NCBI RefSeq assembly: GCF_038900095.1 | Contig: NZ_JBBMQQ010000004.1 | Location: forward strand, 248,001-312,000 | DNA length: 64,000 nucleotides | Source of the DNA: Hoeflea sp038900095 | GTDB lineage: Bacteria > Pseudomonadota > Alphaproteobacteria > Rhizobiales > Rhizobiaceae | Direction of reading: 5' to 3' | Program-made: the position numbers and the translations under genes | Notes under the pieces: generated by a model | What the model was told of the DNA's origin: nothing | What the model saw: only the letters and a program-made list of their open reading frames with translations | Databases searched by the model: none | Shown here: positions 51,276-59,872 of the stretch, one piece after another | Numbering within the stretch: position 1 is the first letter of the stretch | How the letters are laid out: each line of letters opens with the position of its first letter

Positions 51276-53573
51276 ATGAATATCGCGACACCTAAATTCG
51301 GCGTGGGCGCTTCGGCGTTGCGCAAGGAAGACCTCAAGCTGATCAAGGGCGAGGGGAGTTTCACCGACGATGTACGGGCCGAAGGCGAATTGCGCGGATA
51401 TGTGCTCCGCTCCGCCTACGCCGCTGCCCGGTTTGAAATCATCGATGTTGAAGCCGCACGCGCGGCAGACGGCGTACATCTGGTCTTGACCGCGAGCGAC
51501 GTGGCCCATCTCGGGCCGGTGACCAACCAGGTGACTCTCAAGCAGCCCGACGGAACCCGTCATGCCCAGAAACACATTCCGCTTCTGTGCGACGGCGAAG
51601 TCCGCCATGTCGGCGATGCGGTTGCCTTCATCGTTGCCGACAGTCTCGCACAGGCGCAGGAAGCCTCCGAACTGATCGAAATAGACTGGCAGATCGGCGA
51701 GGCCCAGGCCGACCTGTCGTCGGCGCTCGATGCCGACCGTCCGCTGGTCTGGCCGGATCTCGGCACCAATCAGGCCTTTCTCTATCGCATCGGCGATACG
51801 GAAAAGACCGATCAGGCCTTCGCCGCGGCCGATCACATCACCACCATCGACTTCATCAACAACCGGCTTGTTTCCAATTTCCTGGAACCCCGCGCCTGTC
51901 TGGCCGAATGGGACAGTGAAGCCAAAAAGTTTACCCTGACGCTCGGGTCCCAGGGCGTTCACGGCATTCGAAAGACCCTCGCCAAGGACATCTTCCGGAT
52001 GGATCTGGAGGATTTCCGGGTGATCACCCGCGACGTCGGCGGCGGTTTCGGCACCAAGACGTTCAACTACCGGGAGTATCCGCTGTCGCTGGAGGCCGCG
52101 CGGCGGCTCAACCGCCCGGTCAAATGGGTGTCCGACCGCACCGAGCACTTTCTCGCCGATGCCCATGGGCGCGACAACAAGGTCACCGCTTCGCTGGCCA
52201 CGGACAAGGAGGGTCGGATTCTCGGATTAAAGATCGATCTGCTTGCCAATATGGGCGCCTATCTGAGCCAGTTCGGCCCCTTCATTCCGGTTTTCGGCGC
52301 CTCGATGGCCACCGGTGTCTACGACATCCAGAATCTCGATTTCAAGCTGCGCGGCGTCTATACCCACACCACGCCGGTTGACGCCTACCGCGGCGCCGGA
52401 CGGCCGGAGGCGGCTTTCCTGATCGAGCGGCTGATCGATGCCGCGGCCCGCGAAATCGGCCTGCCGGTGGCCGAACTCCGGCGGCGGAATTTCATCCGAC
52501 CCGAACAGTTCCCCTATCACACGCCCGGCGGCCGCAACTATGACGTCGGCGAATTCGACGGGCACATGACCCGCGCTCTGGAAAAGGCCGATGCGGCCGG
52601 TTTCCCCGAACGGATCAAGGAGGCCGCTTCCCGCGGCAAGCTGCGCGGCCTCGGCACGGCGGTCTATATCGAGGCGTGCGCCTTTGCCGGATCAGAACCG
52701 GCCAGGCTGACACTCGATGCCGATGGCGGCATCACGCTTTACATCGGCACCCAGACCAACGGGCAGGGCCATGCCACCGCCTACAGCCAGTTCGTCGCCG
52801 ACCAGATCGGCATCGATTTCGACAAGATCACCGTGCGGCAGGGCGATACCGCCGAGCTTGCAAAGGGCGGCGGTACCGGCGGTTCGCGCTCGATCCCGCT
52901 CGGCGGGGTTTCCGTCTCCGCTGCCTCGAAGGTGCTGGCTGAGAAGATGAAGAAACTGGCCGCCGATGAGCTCGAAGCCTCGGCCGCAGATATCGAGCTG
53001 GTTGATGGTTCGGCACGGATCGTCGGCACCGACCGGGTGATCAGCTACGCCGACATGGCAAAGGCTGCGAAGTCAGATGAGGACCGCACTGGGGTTGCCG
53101 ATGTGGTTCAGGACGAGGCCACCTATCCCAATGGAACCCATGTCTGTGAAATCGAGATCGATCCCGATACCGGTCATGTCGAAATCGTCCGCTACACGAT
53201 TGTCGACGATTTCGGCCTAACGGTAAATCCGGTGCTGCTGCTTGGCCAGATCCATGGCGGGGTTGTCCAGGGCGTTGCCCAGTGCCTGAGCGAAGGCGTC
53301 GTCTATTCCGAGGATGGGCAACTGCTGACCGCAAGCTTGATGGATTACGCCGTCCCCCGCGCCGAGGACATGCCGTTCTTCGATTTCGAAACCCGAAACG
53401 TTCCCTCCACCACCAATGCCATGGGAATCAAGGGCGCCGGCGAGGCAGGCACGATCGGGGCCTGTCCGGCGGTGATGAACGCGCTTGTCGACGCGCTCTA
53501 CCGCGCCCGTGGCGTTCGCCACATCGAGATGCCGGCCACGCCTGAGCGCATCTGGGACGCCCTGAACGGTTGA
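51276..53573 (+). CDS. Molybdenum hydroxylase large subunit, CoxL (form II)/xanthine dehydrogenase family
   Basis: A 765-residue Mo-molybdopterin cytosine dinucleotide subunit read from the ATG at 51276. It has the form II CoxL-type motif AYRGAGRPEAAF in place of AYRCSFR, the FLEPRACLAEW and GGGFGTKTFNYREYPLSLEA segments, and the catalytic glutamate in GIKGAGEAGTIGACPAV. Such proteins normally work with an FAD subunit (CoxM) and a 2Fe-2S subunit (CoxS); neither is encoded in this window. The substrate is unknown; CO oxidation is unlikely without the CSFR motif. Flanked by pepN and a DMT transporter, so no context clue. Confidence 0.9.
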   Translation: MNIATPKFGVGASALRKEDLKLIKGEGSFTDDVRAEGELRGYVLRSAYAAARFEIIDVEAARAADGVHLVLTASDVAHLGPVTNQVTLKQPDGTRHAQKHIPLLCDGEVRHVGDAVAFIVADSLAQAQEASELIEIDWQIGEAQADLSSALDADRPLVWPDLGTNQAFLYRIGDTEKTDQAFAAADHITTIDFINNRLVSNFLEPRACLAEWDSEAKKFTLTLGSQGVHGIRKTLAKDIFRMDLEDFRVITRDVGGGFGTKTFNYREYPLSLEAARRLNRPVKWVSDRTEHFLADAHGRDNKVTASLATDKEGRILGLKIDLLANMGAYLSQFGPFIPVFGASMATGVYDIQNLDFKLRGVYTHTTPVDAYRGAGRPEAAFLIERLIDAAAREIGLPVAELRRRNFIRPEQFPYHTPGGRNYDVGEFDGHMTRALEKADAAGFPERIKEAASRGKLRGLGTAVYIEACAFAGSEPARLTLDADGGITLYIGTQTNGQGHATAYSQFVADQIGIDFDKITVRQGDTAELAKGGGTGGSRSIPLGGVSVSAASKVLAEKMKKLAADELEASAADIELVDGSARIVGTDRVISYADMAKAAKSDEDRTGVADVVQDEATYPNGTHVCEIEIDPDTGHVEIVRYTIVDDFGLTVNPVLLLGQIHGGVVQGVAQCLSEGVVYSEDGQLLTASLMDYAVPRAEDMPFFDFETRNVPSTTNAMGIKGAGEAGTIGACPAVMNALVDALYRARGVRHIEMPATPERIWDALNG

Positions 53574-53733
53574 ACCGCCTTTAGGTGATCGCCCGCAGCC
53601 ATCAGCGCGACGCGGGCGATCATCAGCATTATTGATCGGACGATGCCCGCCTGTCAGGTTATGGTCACTGCAATGTGCCATCTGTGAACTTTGGACAGCC
53701 GCATTTCAGCAATTCGACGATGAAAGAAGCCAG

Positions 53734-54735
53734 GTGACAGAAGCTCCGCCAACCACTCCCAGCCAGACAGCGCCAGAGCAAGCCGGTGGCGGCCAGGCTG
53801 GTGATGGACAGGCCGGATCGCCGTTGATCGGGATTATGCTCAAGGTCACTTCGGTCGCCGTCCTTGTCACCATGTCGACGCTGATCAAGGCCTCCGCCGA
53901 CGGCATGCCCGCCGGCCAGATCGTGTTTTTCCGCTCGGCGTTTGCGATTTGGCCGATCCTGGCTTTCCTGTCATTGCGGGGGCAGCTCGATACCGCCTGG
54001 CGCACGGCAAATCCGCTGTCGCACTTCTTGCGCGGCCTGGTCGGCGTCAGCGCCATGGGCTTGAGTTTTTACGGCATCATGCGGCTGCCGCTGCCTGATG
54101 CGATTGCCATTGGCTATGCAATGCCGCTGCTGGCGGTGGTGTTCGCGGCGCTTTTCCTCGGCGAAACCGTGCGTGTTTTCCGGTGGTCGGCGGTCGCCGT
54201 CGGTCTTGGGGGCGTCCTCATCATCACCTGGCCGCGGTTGAGCCTGTTTGGGGACGGATTCGGCTCCAGCGAGGCGCTTGGCGCGGCTGCGGTGCTGGCC
54301 TCTGCCGGTCTTGCTGCCACCGCGATGATCCTGGTCCGCAAACTGGTGCTGACCGAAAAGACCCCGACAATCGTACTCTATTTCTCGCTGACGGCGACGG
54401 TGCTTTCGCTCGGCACATTGCCGTTCGGCTGGATCCTGCCGGACTGGCAGACTGTCAGCCTCCTGGCGATGGCCGGCTTTTGCGGCGGGCTCGGGCAGAT
54501 CCTGCTGACCCAGAGTTACCGCCATGCCGATGTGTCGACGATTGCGCCGTTCGAATACACCTCGATCGTGCTCGGCATTCTCATCGGCTACTTCGTCTTC
54601 GGCGATGTGCCCACCTGGTCCATGCTTGTGGGCACCACGATCGTGGTCGGGGCGGGGCTGTTCGTGATCCTGCGCGAGCACAGGCTCGGCCTGGAGCGCA
54701 AGGCCCAGCGCAAGCTGGTGACCCCTCAGGGCTGA
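53734..54735 (+). CDS. DMT family transporter (EamA)
   Basis: A 333-residue permease read from the GTG at 53734; the upstream open frame is not convincing. After a hydrophilic, Gly/Gln-rich N-terminus of about 30 residues it has ten membrane spans in two EamA repeats (TLIKASADGMPAGQIVFFRS, LPLPDAIAIGYAMPLLAVVF in the first; QSYRHADVSTIAPFEYTSIV in the second). The family exports amino acids, metabolites or drugs; the substrate cannot be inferred here. Starts 160 bp after the CoxL-like gene in the same direction. Confidence 0.88.
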   Translation: MTEAPPTTPSQTAPEQAGGGQAGDGQAGSPLIGIMLKVTSVAVLVTMSTLIKASADGMPAGQIVFFRSAFAIWPILAFLSLRGQLDTAWRTANPLSHFLRGLVGVSAMGLSFYGIMRLPLPDAIAIGYAMPLLAVVFAALFLGETVRVFRWSAVAVGLGGVLIITWPRLSLFGDGFGSSEALGAAAVLASAGLAATAMILVRKLVLTEKTPTIVLYFSLTATVLSLGTLPFGWILPDWQTVSLLAMAGFCGGLGQILLTQSYRHADVSTIAPFEYTSIVLGILIGYFVFGDVPTWSMLVGTTIVVGAGLFVILREHRLGLERKAQRKLVTPQG

Positions 54736-54884
54736 ACCGGCAGTTCCGATCCTCTGGAAGCACATCCAATTCATCGTTCCGTTCCTTCCTTGCTGGGATT
54801 CAAGGCACGGCGTTCGCTGGATTGATCGGCTTGCATTTTGTTTGCCCCGACCGGTTTCAATGTACGACAATTATAAACCACAGG

Positions 54885-54910
54885 TTGCGGTATACAAAAA
54901 TATATCGCAA
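54885..54910 (+). promoter_or_regulatory. Operator-like dyad upstream of the secreted protein gene
   Basis: TTGCGGTATA-CAAAAA-TATATCGCAA: the arms match in nine of ten positions. It lies 70 bp before the ATG of the exported protein, in an AT-rich patch, and looks like a binding site for a dimeric repressor. No regulator gene is adjacent. Confidence 0.5.
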
Positions 54911-54980
54911 TGGTAGTATTTATCTGTAGCGCTACAACCGATGGAAGAACTTCAAATCCACATATGGAAAGGAATACACG

Positions 54981-55538
54981 ATGAAGAATCTCGGATTTTT
55001 CACCATGACGGTGACAGCGTTTACTCTCTTGTTCTCAAGTGCGGTTTCCGCGCAAGTCATCGATCCTCCCGAGGCAATGCAGGAAATGGAGGCTCAGTCC
55101 GATTCCGATGCTGACCGCGAGTTCATGGAAATGAACGAAGCGGCGTCACAACCTGGCCGGGTGACCTTTTATGCCCCCAAGAGCAGCAGGGGTACCACCA
55201 TTCCGATTCCGGTACGGGTGATCGAGGAACTTTGTGGCGACATCGACGGATGTCAGGTCCGTATCGGCATGTACGACTGGGACGGCAAGCGGAGAACCGC
55301 TTCACGCGAGTTTCTGTTCTACTACAACAACACGCTTCGCAACTGGCGGGCGTCGCGGGGTGATACGTCGGGACAAGACGCAGACACCGTCGTCCAGCAT
55401 GTCAACCATAGCTGGGCCTGCTATTTCACCGACGGGGAATATTCGAACTGGGGGTCGGGCGCCGATACCGAACTGGTGTTCGGCTTGCTGTCATGGAACC
55501 AGTACAATGCCAGTTGCATACTGACTCTGATCGACTAG
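54981..55538 (+). CDS. Exported hypothetical protein, 185 aa
   Basis: A signal peptide ends near SAVSA-QV (about residue 24). The mature part begins with an acidic, helical segment (PPEAMQEMEAQSDSDADREF) and then a compact domain with four cysteines (ELCGDIDGCQVRIGMYDWDG, SWACYFTDGEYSNWG and NASCILTLID), probably two disulfides. I do not recognise the family. Preceded by an operator-like dyad and followed by a GC hairpin. It may be a secreted or periplasmic binding protein. Confidence 0.72.
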   Translation: MKNLGFFTMTVTAFTLLFSSAVSAQVIDPPEAMQEMEAQSDSDADREFMEMNEAASQPGRVTFYAPKSSRGTTIPIPVRVIEELCGDIDGCQVRIGMYDWDGKRRTASREFLFYYNNTLRNWRASRGDTSGQDADTVVQHVNHSWACYFTDGEYSNWGSGADTELVFGLLSWNQYNASCILTLID

Positions 55539-55561
55539 TCTTGGCCAATTGACGAAGAAGG

Positions 55562-55587
55562 GACGGCGCAGCACACCAAGCGCCGTC
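55562..55587 (+). terminator. Hairpin after the exported protein gene
   Basis: GACGGCGC-N10-GCGCCGTC, a perfect 8-bp stem without a T run; a possible terminator or a mRNA 3' stabiliser, lying between convergent genes. Confidence 0.45.
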
Positions 55588-55702
55588 TCGTCGGACCTTT
55601 GTGAAGCCATATCCCAAACCCAGTAAGCATTTCGGTGCGTGCGACCGGTTGAAAATCCGGCATTCCGCAGCGCTCATATCTGGCACAATTCCCCTTCAGT
55701 GA

Positions 55703-56986
55703 CTACGCAGCCGTTTCTTCTTCTTCTTCTTCGTCACTCTGTTCTCCCCAGGCCGGGTCGGAGCGCGGGTCGAGCTCGGCTGTCTGCGGCGTCAGGTCGG
55801 GCATTGCCGCCATCGGCAGGAAGTTCGACCGCATCTCTTCGGAGGGCTGCTCACGGCGGCTGATGCGCCAGGCGGCATGGCCGGAATAGGCGGCAAAACA
55901 GATGGCGATCACCACGAACAGGGCGTGCGGCCCGAACCAGTCCATCGCCCCACCGGTGATCAGCGGCCCGATCATGGTGGCAACGCCGTAGGTGATCATC
56001 AGTCCGCTGGAAACTTCGACGAACTCATCGGGTTCGGCATGGTCGTTGGCATGCGCGACATTGAGCGAGTAGATCGGCAGCAGCACGGTTCCCAAGAACA
56101 GCATGCCGGCAAAGAAGATGATCCGGTTGTCGACGCCGAAGCTTACGGTAATTGTGCAGGCGAGGACACCGATGATGCCGGCAAAGATCATCACCCTGCG
56201 GCGGTCCATTCGGTCGGATATGCGGCCCAGCGGATACTGGAAAATCGCCCCGCCGACCATCGCAATGGCCAGCATGGTAGCACCCTCGGCTGTCGAAAGC
56301 CCCAGCTGTGTCGCGTAGACAGGCCCGAGCCCGCCCCATGCGCTGGCAATCACGCCTGCGAGCAGGGTTCCGATCACCGCCGCCGGAGAACGGCGGTAAA
56401 GTGCGGGAACATCGAATTTGACCTGGGTCAGCGGCTGCGGCGATTGCGCGCTCGACAGCAGCGTCGGCATCACCGCCATCGAACAGATCAGCGTGCACAG
56501 CATGAACAATGTCGGCCCGCTCGGATCGCCGAAGGGAACGATGTACTGCCCGACCATCACCGCCGACATGCTGACCATCATGTAGACGGAAAACAGCGCT
56601 CCGCGGTTTTCGTTGCTGACCTTCTCGTTGAGCCAGCTTTCGATGATCATGTAGGCGCCGGCGATCGAAAAGCCGGCCATGGCCCGCGTCAGCACCCACA
56701 CGGTAGGATCCACCACCAGCGTATGCAGCAGGTAAGACATGGCCATGAGTGTCGTCAGCGCGCCAAACACCCGCACATGACCAACCTTGAGCACCAGTCT
56801 CGGGGTGATGATGCAGCTGGCGGTAAAGGCAATGGCGTAGCCGGTCGCAATCAGTGAAATCGCAAAGGTCGACCAGCCTTCGGCCACGGCCCTGACCGGA
56901 ATCAGGTACCCCGACAGCCCCATCGCGGTCAGCAGAAAAAACGTCGAAAGCAGCAACGACGCCACCGATCGAACGGACTGGATCAT
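55703..56986 (-). CDS. MFS transporter
   Basis: A 427-residue permease with 12 predicted spans. I start it at the ATG at 56986 (MIQSVRSVASLLLSTFFLLT), with GGGAGA upstream; an ATG 12 codons earlier (57022) also exists. It has the cytoplasmic loop DRMDRRRVMIFAGIIGVLAC between TM6-7 halves and a VGQYIVPFGDPSGPTLFMLC segment. The C-terminus is a soluble tail ending in a run of glutamates (DEEEEEETAA). YcaD-like or sugar-phosphate-type members look similar, so the substrate stays open. Convergent with the exported protein gene. Confidence 0.87.
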   Translation of the reverse strand: MIQSVRSVASLLLSTFFLLTAMGLSGYLIPVRAVAEGWSTFAISLIATGYAIAFTASCIITPRLVLKVGHVRVFGALTTLMAMSYLLHTLVVDPTVWVLTRAMAGFSIAGAYMIIESWLNEKVSNENRGALFSVYMMVSMSAVMVGQYIVPFGDPSGPTLFMLCTLICSMAVMPTLLSSAQSPQPLTQVKFDVPALYRRSPAAVIGTLLAGVIASAWGGLGPVYATQLGLSTAEGATMLAIAMVGGAIFQYPLGRISDRMDRRRVMIFAGIIGVLACTITVSFGVDNRIIFFAGMLFLGTVLLPIYSLNVAHANDHAEPDEFVEVSSGLMITYGVATMIGPLITGGAMDWFGPHALFVVIAICFAAYSGHAAWRISRREQPSEEMRSNFLPMAAMPDLTPQTAELDPRSDPAWGEQSDEEEEEETAA

Positions 56987-57164
56987 GGCGGCTCTCCCTA
57001 CCAACGGAGCGCGGTCTGCCAAAGTCCGGCCTATCCGGATCTTGCAGACCTGATTGCAAATGTGATTCTTGAATTAACTTTGTCACACCCGAATGCGACG
57101 GCAAGGCCCGATTGCGACGTGGTGAAAATATTTCTTCAATCGCCGTCCGGATCCGGACGGTCTG

Positions 57165-58073
57165 TCAGTCGCTCTTGAGCTGTTCGAGCCGCTCCTGCAG
57201 CGACAGGAAATCCGCCCAGGCGAGACGCTTTTGCGCAGGATTGCGCAAAAGGTAGGCCGGATGCAGCGTCGGGATGGCGGGGATTTCCCGCTCGCCGATC
57301 TTGCGGCTCATCCAGGTGCCGCGCAGCGACAGGATCCCCTTGTCCGTGTCCAGCAGAGACTTGCTTGCGACATTGCCGAGCATCACCAGCACCTTCGGTT
57401 CCGCCAGCGCAATGTGGCGTTCGATAAAGGGGCGGCAAAGCTCGATTTCATGGGCGGCCGGGGTGCGGTTGCCGGGTGGCCGCCAGGGAATCATGTTGGT
57501 GATATAGGCGGTTTCGCGGCTCAGCCCGATGGCCGCCAGCATCCGGTCGAGCAATTGTCCGGCGCGGCCGACAAACGGCATGCCCTGAAGATCCTCCTCG
57601 CGGCCCGGCGCCTCGCCGATGAACATCACGTCGGCCTCCGGGTTTCCGTCGGCAAAAACAAGCGTCTTGGCGCTGTGGCGCAGGTTGCAGCCGGTAAATC
57701 CGTCAAGTGCCGCACGCAGCTCGGCAATCGTGCTGGCGCTTGCGGCCAGCGCCCGGGCATCCTCGAACGCCGCGACTCCGGGTATCGTCAGTTGCGAGGC
57801 CTGCGGCGCCGGTCCGAGCGGTTGCGGGACGTTCTTGCGTCCATCGCTCATCCCGGCAAGCGGCGGTTTGCCGGTGGAATTCTGGCCGCTTGCGGCTGGC
57901 GCGGCAGCGGCGGGCTGCGGCTGGGACCGGCTGCGTGACTGGAGTATTTTCGCCGATTGTTCAAACCGGTCGATGGCCGCGTCTTCGCACAAGTCGTCGA
58001 CACCGCCTTCGGCATAAAAATGCAAAAGCGCTGCGAGCTCCGCCGTGTCCATTTCAAGTGCCGTGCTTGCCAT
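57165..58073 (-). CDS. Uracil-DNA glycosylase, family 4-like
   Basis: Removes uracil from DNA to start base excision repair. The 302-residue protein starts at the ATG at 58073 (58052 also possible); a Gln/Pro-rich linker of about 60 residues precedes the catalytic domain. Motif A is VMFIGEAPGREEDLQGMPFV, motif B is TLHPAYLLRNP. Of the four cysteines that bind the 4Fe-4S cluster in family 4, only GCNLRHSA and LCRPF-type cysteines are seen, without the CXXC pair. That resembles a rhizobial UDG class (Bradyrhizobium BdiUng) which I recall lacks the cluster. Divergent from the ArsR gene. Confidence 0.9.
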   Translation of the reverse strand: MASTALEMDTAELAALLHFYAEGGVDDLCEDAAIDRFEQSAKILQSRSRSQPQPAAAAPAASGQNSTGKPPLAGMSDGRKNVPQPLGPAPQASQLTIPGVAAFEDARALAASASTIAELRAALDGFTGCNLRHSAKTLVFADGNPEADVMFIGEAPGREEDLQGMPFVGRAGQLLDRMLAAIGLSRETAYITNMIPWRPPGNRTPAAHEIELCRPFIERHIALAEPKVLVMLGNVASKSLLDTDKGILSLRGTWMSRKIGEREIPAIPTLHPAYLLRNPAQKRLAWADFLSLQERLEQLKSD

Positions 58074-58165
58074 CGGGATATTTCTATCCGATGCGCGAAG
58101 GGCTGGGAAGGGGCCGGGCCAGTGCGGTCCACGATGCCGCATGCCGGTTTGCAGGAGCATCTTGT

Positions 58166-58189
58166 TTATTCTGACATTCCATGGAATAA
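58166..58189 (+). promoter_or_regulatory. Putative ArsR operator
   Basis: TTATTC-N12-GAATAA encloses a perfect palindrome ATTCCATGGAAT (58176-58187), ending seven bases before the ArsR start codon. ArsR/SmtB repressors typically bind such imperfect inverted repeats in their own promoters, so autoregulation is likely. Confidence 0.55.
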
Positions 58190-58196
58190 GAGAACG

Positions 58197-58523
58197 ATGG
58201 AAACCAACACCGCAGTCAGAATTCTTTCGGTCCTTGCCCATGAAGGGCGCTTGCTGCTGTTGCAGACACTGGTGCAGGCCGGTGAAGGCGGATCGTCGGT
58301 GAGCGCATTGGCCGGAGCGATCGGGCAGAATGTGAAAACCGTTTCCGCCCAGTTGCAATTGATGGCCGACGCAGAGCTTGTCCGCGCCCGCCGCGAGGGA
58401 AAGCAGATGATCTACCGTGCCGAATTCGAAACCCTTGGCGTCCTGTTCGCCTTCATCATGCACGATTGTTGTGCCGGAGATGAAGGCCTGCGCCGGACGG
58501 TGCAGAGGGCATGCTCATGCTGA
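58197..58523 (+). CDS. ArsR/SmtB family transcriptional regulator
   Basis: A 108-residue winged-helix regulator from the ATG at 58197. The recognition region is VSALAGAIGQNVKTVSAQLQ with LMADAELVRARREGKQMIYR. At the C-terminus it has a dense cysteine set, MHDCCAGDE and RACSC, unlike the classical ELCVCDL metal site, so it may bind a metal or sense thiol oxidation through these residues. It overlaps the next gene by 7 bp, which strongly suggests that it controls it. Divergent from the UDG gene. Confidence 0.87.
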   Translation: METNTAVRILSVLAHEGRLLLLQTLVQAGEGGSSVSALAGAIGQNVKTVSAQLQLMADAELVRARREGKQMIYRAEFETLGVLFAFIMHDCCAGDEGLRRTVQRACSC

Positions 58524-59788
58524 CCCGTGCCGGGCAGGCCGGATGCTGCGATACCGCGACTGTCGCGGCGATCAACAGCTCCTGCCATTGCCTTCCGTTT
58601 GACGCGGAAACGCGCCGCGCCCGCGTTGCCGGGGGCAGTCGAGGTCTCGGGCTGGAGGGCCTTCTGACCGCCCGTCCGGGACTCTATGCCGGCACTGCCG
58701 TGTTCCTGTCGCGCGATCACTACCGGCAAATGACAAGGCTCGTGGAGGCGGTGGCCCAAAGCGCTGCTGCAAGATCCTACGAGGCAGCCATTCATGCCCG
58801 CGATCCGGACCTTGACCTGACGCGTCAGCGTGAAAGCAGCAGCGTGCTGATGGGCTTTGATTTCCATATCTCGCCGGACGGACCGCGGCTGATCGAAATC
58901 AACACCAATGCCGGTGCGGCATTTCTCGCCAAGCAGTTTGCCGACGTGGGCTCGGGGTGTATGGGGGCTTCGCAAGAGCAGGCGGATTTCAGTGAGGCCA
59001 GGCTCGATGACTTGCTGGTGTCGATGTTCGTGGAAGAATGGAACAGCGCCAGGCCGGGTGAACGGCTAGGCACACTGGCCATTGTCGATGATGATCCCGA
59101 AAGCCAGTATCTCTACCCCGACATGCTGCTCGCTGCCGAACTGCTCAACGCGCACGGAATTCGCACCATTATTGCCGATGCTGCGGCGCTTGAGTTCCGC
59201 GATGGCAGATTGCGTAACGGCGACGATATCATCGACATGGTCTACAACCGCCTGACCGATTTCAGGCTTGAAGCCACCCGGAGCCGGGCGCTGCGGCAGG
59301 CCTATGTCGAGAACGCTGCCGTGATATCGCCGTCGCCGCGTCACCATGCGCTGTATGCCGACAAGCGCAATCTCGTGCTTCTGGGTGGCGATGATCGTGA
59401 AGCCGGCGCGGTGAGTGAGGATGTCCGTGCGATGATTCCGCTGACCCGCGCGGTTGCCGCTATGGATCGGGAAGCCGCATGGAAAGCCCGCAAATCGATG
59501 TTCTTCAAACCGTCGGGCGGCTTTGGCAGCCGTGCGGCCTATCGTGGCGACAAGCTGACGAAGCAGGTCTGGCAGAACATCCTGGATGGCGATTATGTCG
59601 CCCAGAATGTCGTTCCGCCGCCCGATCGCGGCCTGATGGTCGACGGCGTGGCCATGCGGCTCAAGTTTGATGTCCGGCTCTATGCCTATGCCGGAAAACC
59701 GCTGTTTCCGGTGGCGCGGATGTATTCCGGGCAGACCACGAATTTCCGCACCCCGGGCGGCGGGCTGGCGCCGGTGATCCTCGTCTGA
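58517..59788 (+). CDS. ATP-grasp-like ligase, apparently circularly permuted
   Basis: A 423-residue protein read from the ATG at 58517 (GAGGG seven bases upstream; ATG 58511 also possible). It has a cysteine-rich N-terminus (QAGCCDT and SSCHCLPFD). The metal-binding ATP-grasp motif FDFHISPDGPRLIEINTNAG comes in the first third, whereas the nucleotide-binding lysine segment KSMFFKPSGGFGSRAAYRGD and the ARMYSGQTTNFRTPGGGLAP stretch come last, an order inverted relative to standard ATP-grasp ligases. Soluble. It is translated in overlap with the ArsR regulator, so it is probably induced by the same signal. No substrate known; possibly a peptide or thiol ligase. Confidence 0.7.
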   Translation: MLTRAGQAGCCDTATVAAINSSCHCLPFDAETRRARVAGGSRGLGLEGLLTARPGLYAGTAVFLSRDHYRQMTRLVEAVAQSAAARSYEAAIHARDPDLDLTRQRESSSVLMGFDFHISPDGPRLIEINTNAGAAFLAKQFADVGSGCMGASQEQADFSEARLDDLLVSMFVEEWNSARPGERLGTLAIVDDDPESQYLYPDMLLAAELLNAHGIRTIIADAAALEFRDGRLRNGDDIIDMVYNRLTDFRLEATRSRALRQAYVENAAVISPSPRHHALYADKRNLVLLGGDDREAGAVSEDVRAMIPLTRAVAAMDREAAWKARKSMFFKPSGGFGSRAAYRGDKLTKQVWQNILDGDYVAQNVVPPPDRGLMVDGVAMRLKFDVRLYAYAGKPLFPVARMYSGQTTNFRTPGGGLAPVILV

Positions 59789-59808
59789 AACAAGTCGTTT
59801 ATGCATGC

Positions 59809-59847
59809 AAAGACGCCCGGGATGTTGAGCACATCCCGGGCGTCTTT
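59809..59847. terminator. Bidirectional terminator between the ATP-grasp gene and rplI
   Basis: Perfect 17-bp inverted repeat AAAGACGCCCGGGATGT / ACATCCCGGGCGTCTTT with a 5-base loop, T-rich on both strands, placed between convergent genes. Confidence 0.9.
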
Positions 59848-59872
59848 CGATTGCGGTCAGATGACAGCGAAA

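Noticed and set aside
50995..51279. 94-codon frame before the molybdenum hydroxylase
   Set aside because: Random composition, overlaps the real start, and covers a dyad in non-coding DNA.
55680..55700. TGGCAC element resembling a sigma-54 -24 box
   Set aside because: No matching -12 TTGC at the right spacing, and it lies at the end of a gene.
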